Below are positions 28,755 through 39,079 of a stretch of 64,000 nucleotides of DNA, in pieces (positions within the stretch are counted from its first letter, which is position 1; every line of letters starts with the position of its first letter). The notes under the pieces were generated by a model. That model made no database searches. It had not been told where the DNA came from and was given only the letters and a program-made list of their open reading frames with translations. Origin of the DNA: Vibrio cyclitrophicus (lineage in GTDB: Bacteria; Pseudomonadota; Gammaproteobacteria; Enterobacterales; Vibrionaceae). The translations under genes and the position numbers were made by a program. The DNA is taken from the NCBI RefSeq assembly GCF_024347435.1, contig NZ_AP025480.1:372001-436000 (forward strand), written 5' to 3'.

Positions 28755-31628
28755 TTAAAGCGCAGCGATGGTCGCTTTTTGCTCTTCAAGCTTAACAAGA
28801 GTCTCTTGGTAGCCTTCAAGCTTTTCACGCTCTTTCGCGATAACAACTTCAGGTGCTTTAGCAACGAAACCTTCGTTACCTAGTTTACCTTCGATACGTT
28901 TGATTTCGCCTTGAGTCTTAGCCACTTCTTTATCTAGACGAGCAAGTTCAGCATCTTTGTCGATAAGACCCGCCATTGGGATCATCAATTCAGATTTACC
29001 AACAAGCTTCGTTGCACAAGCTGGAGTCACTTCACCATCAGCCAGTACTTTGATGTCATCTAGTTTCGCTAGAGAAGTAAGAACGATCTTGTTTGCTTCG
29101 ATACGCGCAGCATCTTTCTCATCAGCGACTTTGATCATCACTTCTAGGCCTTTGCTAGGAGCAATATCGTATTCCGCACGTAGGTTACGGATAGCAGTGA
29201 TGAAAGTCTTAACCCATTCGATATCGTCAACGATCTCAGCATTGAAGTTAGCTTCATTAAACTGAGGAAGTGCTTGAGTCATGATTGTCTCTCCTTCAAC
29301 ACCGTCTACTAGTGGCTTAACGCTCTGCCAGATAGATTCAGTGATGTAAGGAAGAACTGGGTGAGCAAGACGCAGTGTTTTCTCAAGAACCGTGATCAAA
29401 GTGTAACGGGTCGCTTGTTGTTGAGCTTCAGTACCCTTCCAAAGAACCGGTTTAGTTAGCTCTAGGTACCAGTCACAGAATTGGTTCCAGATGAATTCGT
29501 AAAGCGTGTTTGCTGCCATGTCTAGACGGTAGTTGTCTAGGTGAGCATTAAATTCTTTCGCTGCAACTTCAAACTGAGATTCAATCCACTTATCTGCTAG
29601 AGAGAATTCCATGTTTGCACGGTCTTCAACAGACAGTGACATGCCACAATCGTGCTCTTCTGTATTCATCAGTACGTAACGGCTTGCGTTCCATAGCTTG
29701 TTACAGAAGTTACGGTAACCTTCAAGACGCTTCATGTCCCAGTTGATATCACGGCCAGTTGAAGCCATAGCAGCAAGAGTGAAACGTAATGCATCAGTAC
29801 CGTATGGTTCGATACCATCTTCGAAAGTTTTACGTGTAGCCTTTTCGATCTTAGCAGCCAGTTTAGGTTGCATCATGTTGCCACAACGCTTCTCTACTAG
29901 CTCTTCAAGGCCGATGCCGTCAATCATGTCGATTGGATCAAGTACGTTACCTTTCGACTTAGACATCTTGTCGCCGTTTTCATCACGGATAAGACCTGTC
30001 ATGTAAACGGTTTTGAAAGGTACTTGAGCCTTGCCATCTTCGTCTTTCACGAAGTGCATGGTCATCATGATCATACGAGCAACCCAGAAGAAGATAATAT
30101 CAAAACCAGATACTAGTACTTCAGATGGGTGGAATGTTTTTAGTGCTTCAGTATCTTCAGGCCAGCCTTGCGTGCCGAATGTCCAAAGTGCAGAAGAGAA
30201 CCAAGTATCTAGTACGTCGTCGTCTTGCTTAAGTACAACAACAGGCGCTAGGTTGTTCTTTTCACGAACTTCTTCTTCAGTGCGACCTACGTAAACCTTA
30301 CCATCGTTGTCGTACCATGCTGGGATACGGTGGCCCCACCAAAGTTGACGAGAGATACACCAGTCTTGCACGTCACGCATCCACGCGAAATACATGTTTT
30401 CGTACTGTTTAGGTACGAATTGGATTTGGCCATCTTCAACCGCTTTAACCGCAGGTTCTGCAAGAGGTGCTGTGCGCACGTACCATTGGTCAGTCAGCAT
30501 TGGTTCGATAACCACGCCACCACGGTCGCCGTAAGGGACAGTCAGGTCGTGATCTTTGATCTCTTCAAGAAGACCAAGCTCATCGAATTCAGCAACGATA
30601 GCTTTACGTGCAGCAAAACGCTCCATGCCTTGGTATTTAGCAGGGATGTCCGTTGAGTAAACATCGCTTTCTTCGCCGTTCGTTGTGAAGACTTCAGTAG
30701 CATCACGGATATCAGCGTTGAACGTTAGGATGTTGATCATTGGTAGGTTGTTGCGCTTACCCACTTCGTAATCGTTAAAGTCATGAGCTGGAGTTATCTT
30801 CACACAACCCGTGCCTTTTTCCATATCTGCGTGCTCATCGCCTACGATAGGAATAAGACGGTTTACAACAGGAAGTAGGATTTCTTTGCCGATAAGATCT
30901 TTGTAACGAGGATCTTCTGGGTTAACAGCAACGCCAGTATCGCCAAGCATGGTTTCTGGGCGAGTCGTCGCTACAACGATGTAATCTTTACCATCAGCCG
31001 TTTTAACACCGTTCGCTAGCGGGTAGCGGAAGTGCCACATGAAACCTTTTTTGTCTTTGTTTTCAACTTCAAGATCCGAGATTGCCGTGTGAAGTTTAGG
31101 ATCCCAGTTTACTAGACGCTTACCACGGTAGATTAGGTCTTCTTCGTATAGACGAACAAACACTTCTTGAGTCGCAGCCGATAGGCCATCATCCATAGTG
31201 AATCGTTCACGATCCCAATCTACAGATGCACCAAGACGACGAAGTTGTTGAGTGATCGTGCCACCCGATTCGCCTTTCCATTCCCAGATTTTATCGATGA
31301 AAGCTTCACGGCCGTAGTCGTGTTTTGTTTTGCCTTCTTCAGCAGCGATCTTACGCTCAACAACCATTTGAGTTGCGATACCAGCGTGGTCAGTACCCAC
31401 TTGCCAAAGCGTGTTTTTGCCTTTCATACGTTGAGCACGGATAAGCGTATCCATGATCGTATCTTGGAACGCGTGACCCATGTGTAGGCTGCCAGTGACG
31501 TTCGGTGGCGGGATCATGATGCTGTAAGCTTCTTTTGATGTGTCACCGTGTGGCTTAAAGTAGCCTTTCTCTTCCCAAGTCTTGTACAGAGCTTGTTCGA
31601 TTGATGTTGGGTTGTATGTCTTTTCCAT
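28755..31628 (-). CDS. valS: Valyl-tRNA synthetase
   Basis: Charges tRNA-Val. Class I signature HIGH appears as [15 protein letters not shown] (about residues 40-54) and KMSKS as KMSKSKGN (about 554). The CP1 editing domain lies between them, and a C-terminal coiled coil (about 890-957) ends the chain. I start at ATG 31626-31628 ([12 protein letters not shown]), with AAGAG upstream, giving 957 aa; the frame remains open for 14 more codons. holC and pepA lie upstream on the same strand. Confidence 0.97.
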   Translation of the reverse strand: MEKTYNPTSIEQALYKTWEEKGYFKPHGDTSKEAYSIMIPPPNVTGSLHMGHAFQDTIMDTLIRAQRMKGKNTLWQVGTDHAGIATQMVVERKIAAEEGKTKHDYGREAFIDKIWEWKGESGGTITQQLRRLGASVDWDRERFTMDDGLSAATQEVFVRLYEEDLIYRGKRLVNWDPKLHTAISDLEVENKDKKGFMWHFRYPLANGVKTADGKDYIVVATTRPETMLGDTGVAVNPEDPRYKDLIGKEILLPVVNRLIPIVGDEHADMEKGTGCVKITPAHDFNDYEVGKRNNLPMINILTFNADIRDATEVFTTNGEESDVYSTDIPAKYQGMERFAARKAIVAEFDELGLLEEIKDHDLTVPYGDRGGVVIEPMLTDQWYVRTAPLAEPAVKAVEDGQIQFVPKQYENMYFAWMRDVQDWCISRQLWWGHRIPAWYDNDGKVYVGRTEEEVREKNNLAPVVVLKQDDDVLDTWFSSALWTFGTQGWPEDTEALKTFHPSEVLVSGFDIIFFWVARMIMMTMHFVKDEDGKAQVPFKTVYMTGLIRDENGDKMSKSKGNVLDPIDMIDGIGLEELVEKRCGNMMQPKLAAKIEKATRKTFEDGIEPYGTDALRFTLAAMASTGRDINWDMKRLEGYRNFCNKLWNASRYVLMNTEEHDCGMSLSVEDRANMEFSLADKWIESQFEVAAKEFNAHLDNYRLDMAANTLYEFIWNQFCDWYLELTKPVLWKGTEAQQQATRYTLITVLEKTLRLAHPVLPYITESIWQSVKPLVDGVEGETIMTQALPQFNEANFNAEIVDDIEWVKTFITAIRNLRAEYDIAPSKGLEVMIKVADEKDAARIEANKIVLTSLAKLDDIKVLADGEVTPACATKLVGKSELMIPMAGLIDKDAELARLDKEVAKTQGEIKRIEGKLGNEGFVAKAPEVVIAKEREKLEGYQETLVKLEEQKATIAAL

Positions 31629-31730
31629 AGTGCTCTTAAACGGATACTGTGAATGGTTAATCGTGGTCAAACTTCATAAGTGAAGCTTCTTGAGTTTAAA
31701 GTCAAAGAGAGCTTTAACTATGACGTTTGA

Positions 31731-32180
31731 CTATGGATGTTGAATCTCGATAGTTTGTAGCTGATATCCAGCTTGACGGTAAATTTTATACCTTTCTCGA
31801 GCGAGTTGCTTAGCTTTTTCTTCGCAAGGCACGAAGTCTATCACCTGAGCAAAGGCGTTCGCAAAGGTTGTATGATTATCGGCCAGATTAATTACTAGCT
31901 GACGATTCCAATTATGTTTTACGCCTTGGTAGCCGATTTCGACGTTGGTTGAATACTTTGGTCCTTCGCCAACCAAGTTGTGTGCCATAAATTCACTGGG
32001 TTCAACTTGCCAGAAAACTTCCGCAATACGTTCGGCATGCTCTTTGTCATTACAGTTGAGATAAAGTTTAGCGCCTTGTTTTGCAAAGTGCTGAACAAGA
32101 AACAGCACATAGTGAGTAAAACCATCTTCGCGGGCTTGCGGACTGTCTGAAGGCACTATGTAAAAAGTGGCAGTTTGCAT
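31731..32180 (-). CDS. holC: DNA polymerase III chi subunit HolC
   Basis: Links the clamp loader to single-stranded DNA-binding protein at the replication fork. The start MQTATFYIV, the HNLVGEGPKYSTNVEI motif (about residues 65-80) and the ending VIDFVPCEEKAKQLARERYKIYRQAGY match HolC. The ATG at 32178-32180 gives 149 aa; a GTG three codons earlier is less likely. The pepA-holC-valS order is common, though a terminator separates pepA here. Confidence 0.92.
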   Translation of the reverse strand: MQTATFYIVPSDSPQAREDGFTHYVLFLVQHFAKQGAKLYLNCNDKEHAERIAEVFWQVEPSEFMAHNLVGEGPKYSTNVEIGYQGVKHNWNRQLVINLADNHTTFANAFAQVIDFVPCEEKAKQLARERYKIYRQAGYQLQTIEIQHP

Positions 32181-32253
32181 ACTTAACACTCGAACTGAAA
32201 ATTGTGGACCTCAATATTACTTGGTCTACAGACTCTAACAAATAGCAGTTATT

Positions 32254-32279
32254 AAAAAAGGGCCCGTAGGCCCTTTTTA
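32254..32279 (-). terminator. Terminator after pepA
   Basis: On the minus strand AAAAAGGGCC TACG GGCCCTTTTTT lies directly after the pepA stop codon. Confidence 0.88.
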
Positions 32280-33800
32280 CTATTTTGAAGATTGCTCTTC
32301 AGTCTCTTGGCCGCTGCGGTTCAATAAGAATTGGACAAGCATTGAGACAGGACGACCTGTCGAGCCTTTCGCTGCGCCTGACTTCCACGCCGTACCAGCA
32401 CTGTCGATGTGTGCCCAGTGGTACTTCTTAGTGAATTTAGACAGGAAGCAACCAGCAGTAATTGTGCCGCCAGGACGGCCGCCGATGTTCGCCATATCAG
32501 CGAATGGGCTGTTTAGCTGCTCATGGTATTCGTCAGCCATAGGTAGACGCCATGCTCGGTCGCTTGCTTGCTCTGAAGCATTAACAAGTTCATGAGATAG
32601 TGGGTTGTGGTTTGATAGAACACCACTGATGTGGTGACCTAGAGCAATAACACATGCGCCAGTTAGTGTCGCAACGTCGACAACACAATCAGGTTCAAAA
32701 CGCTCAACGTAAGTTAGAGCATCACATAAAACCAAACGACCTTCTGCATCAGTATTTAATACTTCAACGGTTTGACCAGACATCGTAGTTAGGATGTCAC
32801 CAGGGCGATAAGCGTTGCTACCAGGCATATTTTCACAACCCGCTAGAATACCAACAACGTTGATTGGCAGGTTAAGTTTCGCCAATGCTTTCATTGTACC
32901 GAATACAGAGGCAGCACCACACATATCGTACTTCATCTCATCCATGCCTTCGCCAGGCTTAAGTGAGATACCGCCTGAATCGAAAGTAAGACCTTTACCG
33001 ACTAGGACGATAGGTTTTGCGTCTGGATCCGCAGCGCCTTTGTATTCCATGATAGACATCATCGATTCGTTCTTAGAGCCACGGCCTACTGCTAGGTATG
33101 AAGTCATACCCAGTTTTTCCATCTCTTCTTCGCCAATGATCTTAGTCTTCACAGTTTCATAATCGTCAGCTAGGCGACGAGCTTGAGATGCAAGGTAAGC
33201 AGGGTTTGCGATGTTCGGTGGCATATTGCCTAGATCTTTCGATGCTTTCACACCTGAAGCAATAGCAAGGCCATGAGAAATAGCTTTCTCACCAAGGCTC
33301 AATTCACGACGTGTAGGTACGTTGAATACCAATTTACGTAGTGGGCGACGAGTCTCTGGCTTATTACTCTTGAATTGGTCAAACGTGTAAAGGCCATCTT
33401 TAGTTGCTTCTACAGCTTGACGAACTTTCCAGTAAGTGTCGCGACCTTTAACGTGAAGTTCTGTAAGGAAACATACTGCTTCCATAGAACCTGTTTCGTT
33501 TAGTGTGCTGATGGTTTTTTGGATGATTTCTTTGTATTGACGTTCGCCTAGCTCACGCTCTTTACCACAGCCTACCAGTAGAACACGTTCTGAAAGTACA
33601 CCAGGTACTTGATGCAGTAGTAGCATCTGGCCAGGTTTACCCTCTAGATCACCGCGACGAAGCAGTGAACTAATATAGCCATCGCTAATCTTATCTAATT
33701 GCTCGGCGACTGGAGAAAGGCGGCGCGGTTCGAATACACCGACAACGATACATGCGCTGCGTTGTTTCTCTGGGCTGCCACTTTTTACACTGAACTCCAT
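32280..33800 (-). CDS. pepA: Leucyl aminopeptidase PepA
   Basis: Di-manganese/zinc M17 aminopeptidase of 506 aa; in E. coli it also acts as a DNA-binding factor in Xer recombination and pyrimidine regulation. The metal-binding signature [14 protein letters not shown] (about residues 353-366) and [15 protein letters not shown] (about 272-286) are intact, with the N-terminal macro-like domain preceding them. It diverges from lptF with about 190 bases between. Confidence 0.97.
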   Translation of the reverse strand: MEFSVKSGSPEKQRSACIVVGVFEPRRLSPVAEQLDKISDGYISSLLRRGDLEGKPGQMLLLHQVPGVLSERVLLVGCGKERELGERQYKEIIQKTISTLNETGSMEAVCFLTELHVKGRDTYWKVRQAVEATKDGLYTFDQFKSNKPETRRPLRKLVFNVPTRRELSLGEKAISHGLAIASGVKASKDLGNMPPNIANPAYLASQARRLADDYETVKTKIIGEEEMEKLGMTSYLAVGRGSKNESMMSIMEYKGAADPDAKPIVLVGKGLTFDSGGISLKPGEGMDEMKYDMCGAASVFGTMKALAKLNLPINVVGILAGCENMPGSNAYRPGDILTTMSGQTVEVLNTDAEGRLVLCDALTYVERFEPDCVVDVATLTGACVIALGHHISGVLSNHNPLSHELVNASEQASDRAWRLPMADEYHEQLNSPFADMANIGGRPGGTITAGCFLSKFTKKYHWAHIDSAGTAWKSGAAKGSTGRPVSMLVQFLLNRSGQETEEQSSK

Positions 33801-33993
33801 GCGTACTCCTACATCCTGAAGACAAATCGAACTAAATGTTAGATAATGGGTTCTTACTTGTTGGATCCTATAATGGAACTAACCTTAAAGAAGAACGCTA
33901 ACACTTAGCTAAAAATTTAAAAAAATAAAAGGTTCAACGGGAAATTATAGTGATTCAATCAAAAAAAACAAGTTTTGTATAGGTAATTTGAGC

Positions 33994-35094
33994 GTGATTA
34001 TTGTTAGATATTTGATCCGCGAGACAATCAAGAGCCAATTTGCGATCTTTTTTGTTCTCTTTCTCGTGTTTCTCAGCCAAAAATTCATCAGTGTTTTAGC
34101 GGACGCCTCTGATGGTGATATCCCAGCGAGCCTCATATTGTCGATTGTTGGCTTAAATATGCCCGCGATGGGCTTATTGATGCTTCCACTCAGTATCTAT
34201 ATTGGTATTTTACTTACTTTTGGTCGCCTTTACGCTGAAAGTGAAATAGTCGTAATGAACGCGACTGGTATTGGTAATAAATTCCTTATTCAATCTGCAC
34301 TTTACTTGGCCTTAATCACAGCATCTGTTGCTGCTTTTAACTCATTTTGGCTGTCTCCTTGGTCGCAAGATAAAGTTGAGCAAATGTATGAAGAAGTGGC
34401 TGCAGAGAACAGTGTGGATTTACTGCCAAAAGGTAAGTTTGAAGGCACTCCTGATGGTTCTTCAGTCGTTTTCATCGATGACATCGACGGTAATAAGTTA
34501 GAAAATGTGTTTGTAGCTCAAATGCGCCCACGTGATTCAGTGTTACCTAGTGTAATGTTCTCTAAATCCGGAGACGTAAAAGAGCTTAGCGATGGTCGAC
34601 AAGTGATTGTGATGTACGATGGTACCCGTCATGAAGGTGTTCCAACTCGTCTTGATTATATGGTGACACACTTTGAAGAGTACGAAGGCCTGATTGGCCA
34701 ACGTGAAGTTGAGAAGAAAGGCCGTGACTGGGAAGCCATTCCTACGCTCGATCTGATTGGTAATCCAGAAAACAGTGCGAAAGCAGAATTGCAGTGGCGA
34801 ATTTCATTGGTGCTTTGTATTCCATTGTTGACCATGCTTGTTGTGCCACTGTCTGCAGTAAACCCTAGACAAGGTCGTTTCGCCAAAATCGGCCCAGCTA
34901 TACTGATTTATCTAACTTACTTCTTAGCAATCAGTGCAACCAAATCTTCGATTGAAGAAGGGAGTATTCCCGCGGTAGTCGGCATGTGGCCAATAAATGC
35001 GTTGTTGTTACTTGTCGCGATTGGTGCAAACTTTATGGATAGTGTGCCAGTAAGGCGTTTGAAAGAAAAATTCAAGAATAAGAGGTTGGCTTAA
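33994..35094 (+). CDS. lptF: LPS export permease LptF
   Basis: One of the two transmembrane subunits of the LptB2FG extractor. It has a pair of N-terminal helices, a periplasmic jellyroll (about residues 130-265), and C-terminal helices with the conserved VVPLSAVNPRQGRFAK segment. I choose GTG 33994 as start (366 aa) because the E. coli protein begins with the equivalent MIIIRYLVRE; a TTG two codons earlier is possible. lptG begins 3 bases after the stop. Confidence 0.95.
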   Translation: MIIVRYLIRETIKSQFAIFFVLFLVFLSQKFISVLADASDGDIPASLILSIVGLNMPAMGLLMLPLSIYIGILLTFGRLYAESEIVVMNATGIGNKFLIQSALYLALITASVAAFNSFWLSPWSQDKVEQMYEEVAAENSVDLLPKGKFEGTPDGSSVVFIDDIDGNKLENVFVAQMRPRDSVLPSVMFSKSGDVKELSDGRQVIVMYDGTRHEGVPTRLDYMVTHFEEYEGLIGQREVEKKGRDWEAIPTLDLIGNPENSAKAELQWRISLVLCIPLLTMLVVPLSAVNPRQGRFAKIGPAILIYLTYFLAISATKSSIEEGSIPAVVGMWPINALLLLVAIGANFMDSVPVRRLKEKFKNKRLA

Positions 35095-35097
35095 GCC

Positions 35098-36168
35098 GTG
35101 TTTAAAATTCTCGATTTATATATAGGCAGAACCATCATCGCAACGACGTCATTGGTATTGGTGACGTTTGTTGGCCTCTCTGGGATCATCAAGTACGTAG
35201 AGCAACTTAGAAAGGTTGGTCGCGGTACATACGATCTATTACAAGCGCTGTATTTCGTTTTGTTGAGTATCCCACGTGATATTGAAATGTTCTTTCCAAT
35301 GGCCGCTTTGCTTGGCGCATTGATCGGGCTTGGTATGCTTGCTGCAAGTTCTGAACTCGTTGTAATGCAGGCTGCGGGTTTCTCTAAGTTAGATATCGGC
35401 CTATCGGTACTCAAAACCGCAATCCCACTGATGATCGTTGTGACATTGCTTGGTCAGTGGGGCGCACCTCAAGCACAGAAAATGGCTCGTGACTTAAGAA
35501 CCATATCAATTGCTGGTGGTAATATTATCTCGACTCAAAGTGGTGTATGGGCTCGCGATGCCAATGATTTTATCTTCATTGTCAAAATTGATGATGAGAA
35601 GCTATATGGAATGAACATGTGGCGCTTTGATGAGAATAAAGCTCTAAAGACCGCTATTTACTCTGACGAAGTTGATTACGTTGGAGATAACGTGTGGACG
35701 ATGAAAAATGTAGAGATCACGTCTTTTGAAAACGAACTTCAAATTACTAAAGAAAGCCTGCCAACTTATTCTTGGAAGACATCATTAGCACCGGATAAGC
35801 TCGCGATAGTAACGGTTAAACCAGAAGAGCTTTCATTAAGTGGATTGTATGATTATGTTTCTTATCTCAAAGCTTCAGAACAAGATGCATCACGCTATGA
35901 ACTGGCGTTATGGCGAAAGATAACTCAGCCTATCTCGATAGCGGTCATGATGCTGATGGCATTATCGTTTATCTTTGGCCCTCTACGTAGTGTGACCATG
36001 GGTGCTAGGATTCTTTCTGGTGTTATCGCAGGTTTTACTTTCTACATATCCAGTGAGTTTTTTGGTCCAGTGAGTTTGGTTTATCAAATTCCCCCCGCTT
36101 TTGGTGCGCTAGCTCCGAGTGTGGTATTCCTCGGAATAGCAGTCATGCTCTTGAGGCGGAAACTGTAA
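35098..36168 (+). CDS. lptG: LPS export permease LptG
   Basis: Second permease subunit of the LPS extractor, 356 aa. The start is GTG 35098, 3 bases after lptF and clearly coupled to it. N-terminal helices (MFKILDLYIGRTIIATTSLV) flank the lateral gate, a periplasmic domain covers about 130-260, and the C-terminal helices include SFIFGPLRSVTMGARILSG. A terminator follows. Confidence 0.95.
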   Translation: MFKILDLYIGRTIIATTSLVLVTFVGLSGIIKYVEQLRKVGRGTYDLLQALYFVLLSIPRDIEMFFPMAALLGALIGLGMLAASSELVVMQAAGFSKLDIGLSVLKTAIPLMIVVTLLGQWGAPQAQKMARDLRTISIAGGNIISTQSGVWARDANDFIFIVKIDDEKLYGMNMWRFDENKALKTAIYSDEVDYVGDNVWTMKNVEITSFENELQITKESLPTYSWKTSLAPDKLAIVTVKPEELSLSGLYDYVSYLKASEQDASRYELALWRKITQPISIAVMMLMALSFIFGPLRSVTMGARILSGVIAGFTFYISSEFFGPVSLVYQIPPAFGALAPSVVFLGIAVMLLRRKL

Positions 36169-36172
36169 ATAG

Positions 36173-36203
36173 AAAAAAGGAAGGTATAACGCCTTCCTTT
36201 TTT
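36173..36203. terminator. Bidirectional terminator between lptG and the RDD gene
   Basis: AAAAAAGGAAGG TATAACG CCTTCCTTTTTT has A and T runs on opposite sides, between convergent genes. Confidence 0.92.
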
Positions 36204-36232
36204 GATCTTGATTAGAGCTAACTTAAATCACG

Positions 36233-36709
36233 CTATCGTGCTTGTGGTAACACAACGACTTCGGTCTTTGCCCAGATATCGTGAAAGCCACGCTTTTTTG
36301 GATCGAATGGAACACATAGGTTTGCCAATCCAAAACCTGAAGTACCCAAACGAATCATCGCCTGAGTTACTGTAATAGCTGAACCGTCTTTGTTTTGAAC
36401 GCGTAGCTTCCAGGCTCTCATTCCCAGAGTTTGTCCTGCTCTTGTCCAGAAGAACACAAAGAAGTAAACCCAAACGACCACTAAGTAAAAAGTATACGCT
36501 GGGCTCCAAATCGGATGGTTTGTTAAGAAGTCACTAACATCTGCATATCCGCTATGGTTAAAAATACCAAGAGCCATTAGAGCGTGCAGCAGAGCGACAA
36601 TAACGCCAGCTGCCAACATTTCAATAGCGATTACAATAAGGGCGTCATAGAACAAAGCACCAAATCGGCGCATTACTCCTGCTGGTGGCAGAGTGTTTGT
36701 TGATGTCAT
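36233..36709 (-). CDS. RDD-family membrane protein
   Basis: A 158-aa protein with three to four hydrophobic helices. The N-terminal RRFGALFYDALIV (about residues 14-26, with the conserved Arg and Asp) and GQTLGMRAWKLRVQ (about 92-105) define the RDD domain. Family members are uncharacterised or act in ion exchange. It is convergent with lptG and lies just before the broken tRNA-Leu gene, so it is the last core gene before the island. Confidence 0.88.
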   Translation of the reverse strand: MTSTNTLPPAGVMRRFGALFYDALIVIAIEMLAAGVIVALLHALMALGIFNHSGYADVSDFLTNHPIWSPAYTFYLVVVWVYFFVFFWTRAGQTLGMRAWKLRVQNKDGSAITVTQAMIRLGTSGFGLANLCVPFDPKKRGFHDIWAKTEVVVLPQAR

Positions 36710-36842
36710 TGTGTTATTACTTCTTCAAAAATTGAGGCGTCAGAATATAGTTTAAGGCTTAGCGTGAAAAGAGACATAACGCACAGCTTATGACTTAGTG
36801 GCGAAATTATCGGCAAACACACATGAATTCAAGTTTTTATAC

Positions 36843-36870
36843 TTGCCACATCAGTTCGCATACGTATAAT
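36843..36870 (+). promoter_or_regulatory. Promoter of the tRNA-Leu gene
   Basis: TTGCCA and TATAAT are 16 bases apart, and the -10 lies 34 bases upstream of the tRNA 5' end. The promoter is intact although the tRNA is not. Confidence 0.7.
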
Positions 36871-36904
36871 GCCAGACATCGAAAGGGCAATGCCCCAAGA
36901 TAAT

Positions 36905-36943
36905 GCCGGTATGGTGAAATTGGTATACACGACGGATTCAAAA
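36905..36943 (+). pseudogene. tRNA-Leu(CAA), 5' half only
   Basis: GCCGGTATGGTGAAATTGG and the following TATACACGACGGATTCAAAA form the acceptor 5' strand, D-arm, 5' anticodon stem and anticodon loop of a Vibrio-type tRNA-Leu(CAA). After the loop the expected TCCGT stem strand, variable arm, T-arm and acceptor 3' strand are absent. The sequence turns instead into ATTCCTAAGTTACTG and an unrelated AT-rich stretch. This is the probable left boundary of the island. The matching 3' half was not found in the window. Confidence 0.75.
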
Positions 36944-36977
36944 ATTCCTAAGTTACTGATTTATAAAGAATTTTTAT

Positions 36978-37007
36978 GAAAAGCCTCGATTTTTATCGGG
37001 GCTTTTC
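36978..37007 (+). terminator. Terminator after the broken tRNA-Leu
   Basis: AAAAGCCTCGAT TTTT ATCGGGGCTTTTC is a strong stem with a T-rich end, of the kind that follows Vibrio tRNA genes. It would end the short transcript from the tRNA promoter. Confidence 0.8.
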
Positions 37008-37358
37008 TATGTTCAGAATATGTGAAAATACAACCTCCATCACACTTCAAAATAACCCTTCTTAATTTTGTTTATTTTTCTTTTACTGCCAACTTCCTGT
37101 CCAACTTCAACATAGAACAGCAAAACCAGAACCTAAGTTTTACTAGTCACTACGGTCAAAGCAGCAAACCGAAAAGCGTTACTGTGTTTTCAATTTGGAA
37201 TATCTTCAAGGCTTGATGGCTAGATGTTCAAGACAGAAAAACCGAAAGAGTACTGTCATGCTACTGTCGTATGGCAAAGGACAACTGAGGTTCCTTCCCT
37301 GATAGTTGAAGTGCAGTTAAGGTAACTCGACTACTTACACAATGTAACTTATGTTCAA
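37008..37358. other. Left end of the island, no convincing gene
   Basis: No supported coding frame. The direct repeat CCAACTTC at 37089 and 37101 (12-base period) could be an integrase arm-type site, but this is speculation. Base composition is clearly AT-richer than the core to the left. Confidence 0.4.
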
Positions 37359-37520
37359 CTAGCTAGGAGGTTTCCAGTATTGTGGGTGCTGATCATCATT
37401 AGTTCGAGATTTCTCCAAGAATACTTTGAAAATCTCTTCAGATAAGATCTGTTTTTGCTCTGGAGTACATTTTAAATATTGTTCAAAGAGATACATAACC
37501 TGATCATCATCTAATTCCAT
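37359..37520 (-). CDS. Small acidic hypothetical protein (53 aa)
   Basis: A 53-codon frame from ATG 37518-37520 to TAG 37359-37361. It begins MELDDDQVMYLFEQYLKC and ends HPQYWKPPS; the composition (D/E/Q/K, aromatic pairs) looks like a real helical protein. A perfect AGGAGG lies 12 bases upstream of the ATG, slightly far but unlikely by chance. No family recognised. It lies in the integrase-proximal region on the opposite strand, where excisionase or regulator genes are often found. Confidence 0.55.
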   Translation of the reverse strand: MELDDDQVMYLFEQYLKCTPEQKQILSEEIFKVFLEKSRTNDDQHPQYWKPPS

Positions 37521-38024
37521 TCTGTAGGGTTGCCTCCTCTAACAAAGCACAATTTATTATTCATTCACAATAGGTTAGTACAAAATCTAACTTTCGTCAT
37601 TAAATGACGTTTAAACTCTAAAATATGTATTCATTATTCAATTAGGAAGGTTAGCTATCAAAAATAGCCCTCAGACCCTATTAAGTGATCTTAGCTTCGG
37701 TTTTAGATACTTTCATGCTGCTTTACAACCAAAAACCAACTAATTAAGAACGGTGGTTTTTGAATAAACCAGTTGTGAGGACAAAACTAACCACAAGTCT
37801 CTATCTAATAACTCCCACTCCTGTGCAACTTGAAAACACAAAGAAAAGCTGAGGAGCCCCATGTTAGTTGGAGAGCTGCTTAACTTAAAATGTACCGGAT
37901 GGTAATGCCTTCAGGTGGTTTAGCACGTTTCTGGACAAATCGATGTTTTATCAAATATGTTTACTCTCCCCACCCCCCATAATGGGATCTCACCCTCTAT
38001 ATGACAACCACTCACGGAGGTCAT
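37521..38024. other. Non-coding stretch with palindromes upstream of the first island genes
   Basis: No supported gene. It holds a perfect 15-base palindrome CGTCATTAAATGACG (37595-37609), a plausible operator, and a hairpin CAAAAACCA / TGGTTTTTG (37730-37762). A good ribosome-binding site, CGGAGGTCAT, ends it and decides the start of the next gene. Confidence 0.5.
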
Positions 38025-38381
38025 ATGAAATTTAAACAGCACACATCACCTAAACTACTTCGCTATTACAAGTCAAAACTTTCAATACGAGACTGGGAGG
38101 GAATGATAGAGTTCGATAACCTTGAGCGATGCAATGACGTCAGAAAGGCGACCTCGGCTGGCCGGATAAAAATTTCCAACAAGAGCCTCAACCGACTTCA
38201 ACCCCTTGTCTATAAGAAGATTAAAACCATTAACATGGAATTGGTCACTATAACTATCGGTGTTAATGTAGGCATCGATTCGTTCGAATACTTAGTTAAA
38301 ACTTTAAACCTAAAAGACTGTCGAGTAAAAATCTTATATCCAGTACAAGACAACATAGATATCAGTTGGATTGAATATTAA
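38025..38381 (+). CDS. Hypothetical protein (118 aa)
   Basis: No family recognised. Start ATG 38025 follows GGAGG at ideal spacing; the frame extends eight codons upstream without such a signal. The first half is basic (KFKQHTSPKLLRYYKSKLS), the second half hydrophobic-alternating (beta-like). It overlaps the open frame of the next gene, whose own start lies 46 bases after this stop. Probably transcribed with the GIY-YIG gene. Confidence 0.55.
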   Translation: MKFKQHTSPKLLRYYKSKLSIRDWEGMIEFDNLERCNDVRKATSAGRIKISNKSLNRLQPLVYKKIKTINMELVTITIGVNVGIDSFEYLVKTLNLKDCRVKILYPVQDNIDISWIEY

Positions 38382-38427
38382 ATCAGAAAACATCTATTCC
38401 TCACTCAAAAATACAGAAGGGTTATTT

Positions 38428-38883
38428 ATGGCAACGTTACACGAAATCGAAGTGATAATTGCTGAGTTTACCGAAAAATACCGTAGAGAAGAGTTCTCTA
38501 AAATCCGTAAAAGTAGGGTGTACAAACTATCTCCAGATCAAAGTACAACCAATAACAATGAATATTGTTGGCCACAAACTTGGCCGAATAATGATTATCC
38601 TGGTGTATATGCAATACTCTCAGGTGATGAAGTTCTCTACATAGGTAAAGCATCTCTTCAAATTTTAGGATATAGATTAAGTAGCTATTTTAAATATAGT
38701 AAAGACCGAAAATCAGCAGTACCAAATACCAGCCATGTCTGGAGTAAACCGCCAACAGGAGTTGTTACTTGGGCGGTGCCTCATGAACTATTTTTTGAAG
38801 CTTCAGCCTTAGAGGAATTTTTGATATATAAATTGAAAGACAAGTTGCCGGACAATAGAGTGGGTACAGGGAAATGGAAATGA
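38428..38883 (+). CDS. GIY-YIG domain protein
   Basis: A 151-aa protein with the two hallmark strands of GIY-YIG nucleases: PGVYAILSGDEVLYIGKAS (about residues 58-76). They are followed by a conserved-looking RLSSYF with Arg, and by EASALEEFLIYKL with the metal-binding Glu candidate near the C-terminus. GIY-YIG domains cleave DNA in homing and restriction enzymes and in UvrC. Start ATG 38428 has AGAAGG upstream. Its place next to the integrase suggests mobile-element or defence function (inference). Confidence 0.7.
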   Translation: MATLHEIEVIIAEFTEKYRREEFSKIRKSRVYKLSPDQSTTNNNEYCWPQTWPNNDYPGVYAILSGDEVLYIGKASLQILGYRLSSYFKYSKDRKSAVPNTSHVWSKPPTGVVTWAVPHELFFEASALEEFLIYKLKDKLPDNRVGTGKWK

Positions 38884-39079
38884 GGCCTGTTTTTCATACT
38901 TTGCGAGCGTAGGTGTCAGATTAGTTAGATTTGGTCAAAATTCAGCTTGCTATAAGCTTAGGTTTTTGACGAAACAAACAATGGGGCAAAAACGAGTCAC
39001 AACCTCAAACTAAAGTCTTCCGCACCTGCATAACTTGAAAATATATATGAATATTTCGGTTAACCACTGAGGTATTCAC

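Noticed and set aside
36940..36975. Inverted repeat at the tRNA junction as an integrase core site
   Set aside because: The arms are 20 bases apart, too far for the usual 6-8 base overlap region; kept only as an observation in the tRNA finding.
37022..37216. 64-codon frame at the island's left end
   Set aside because: Phe/Asn-rich composition of AT-rich noncoding DNA and no ribosome-binding site.
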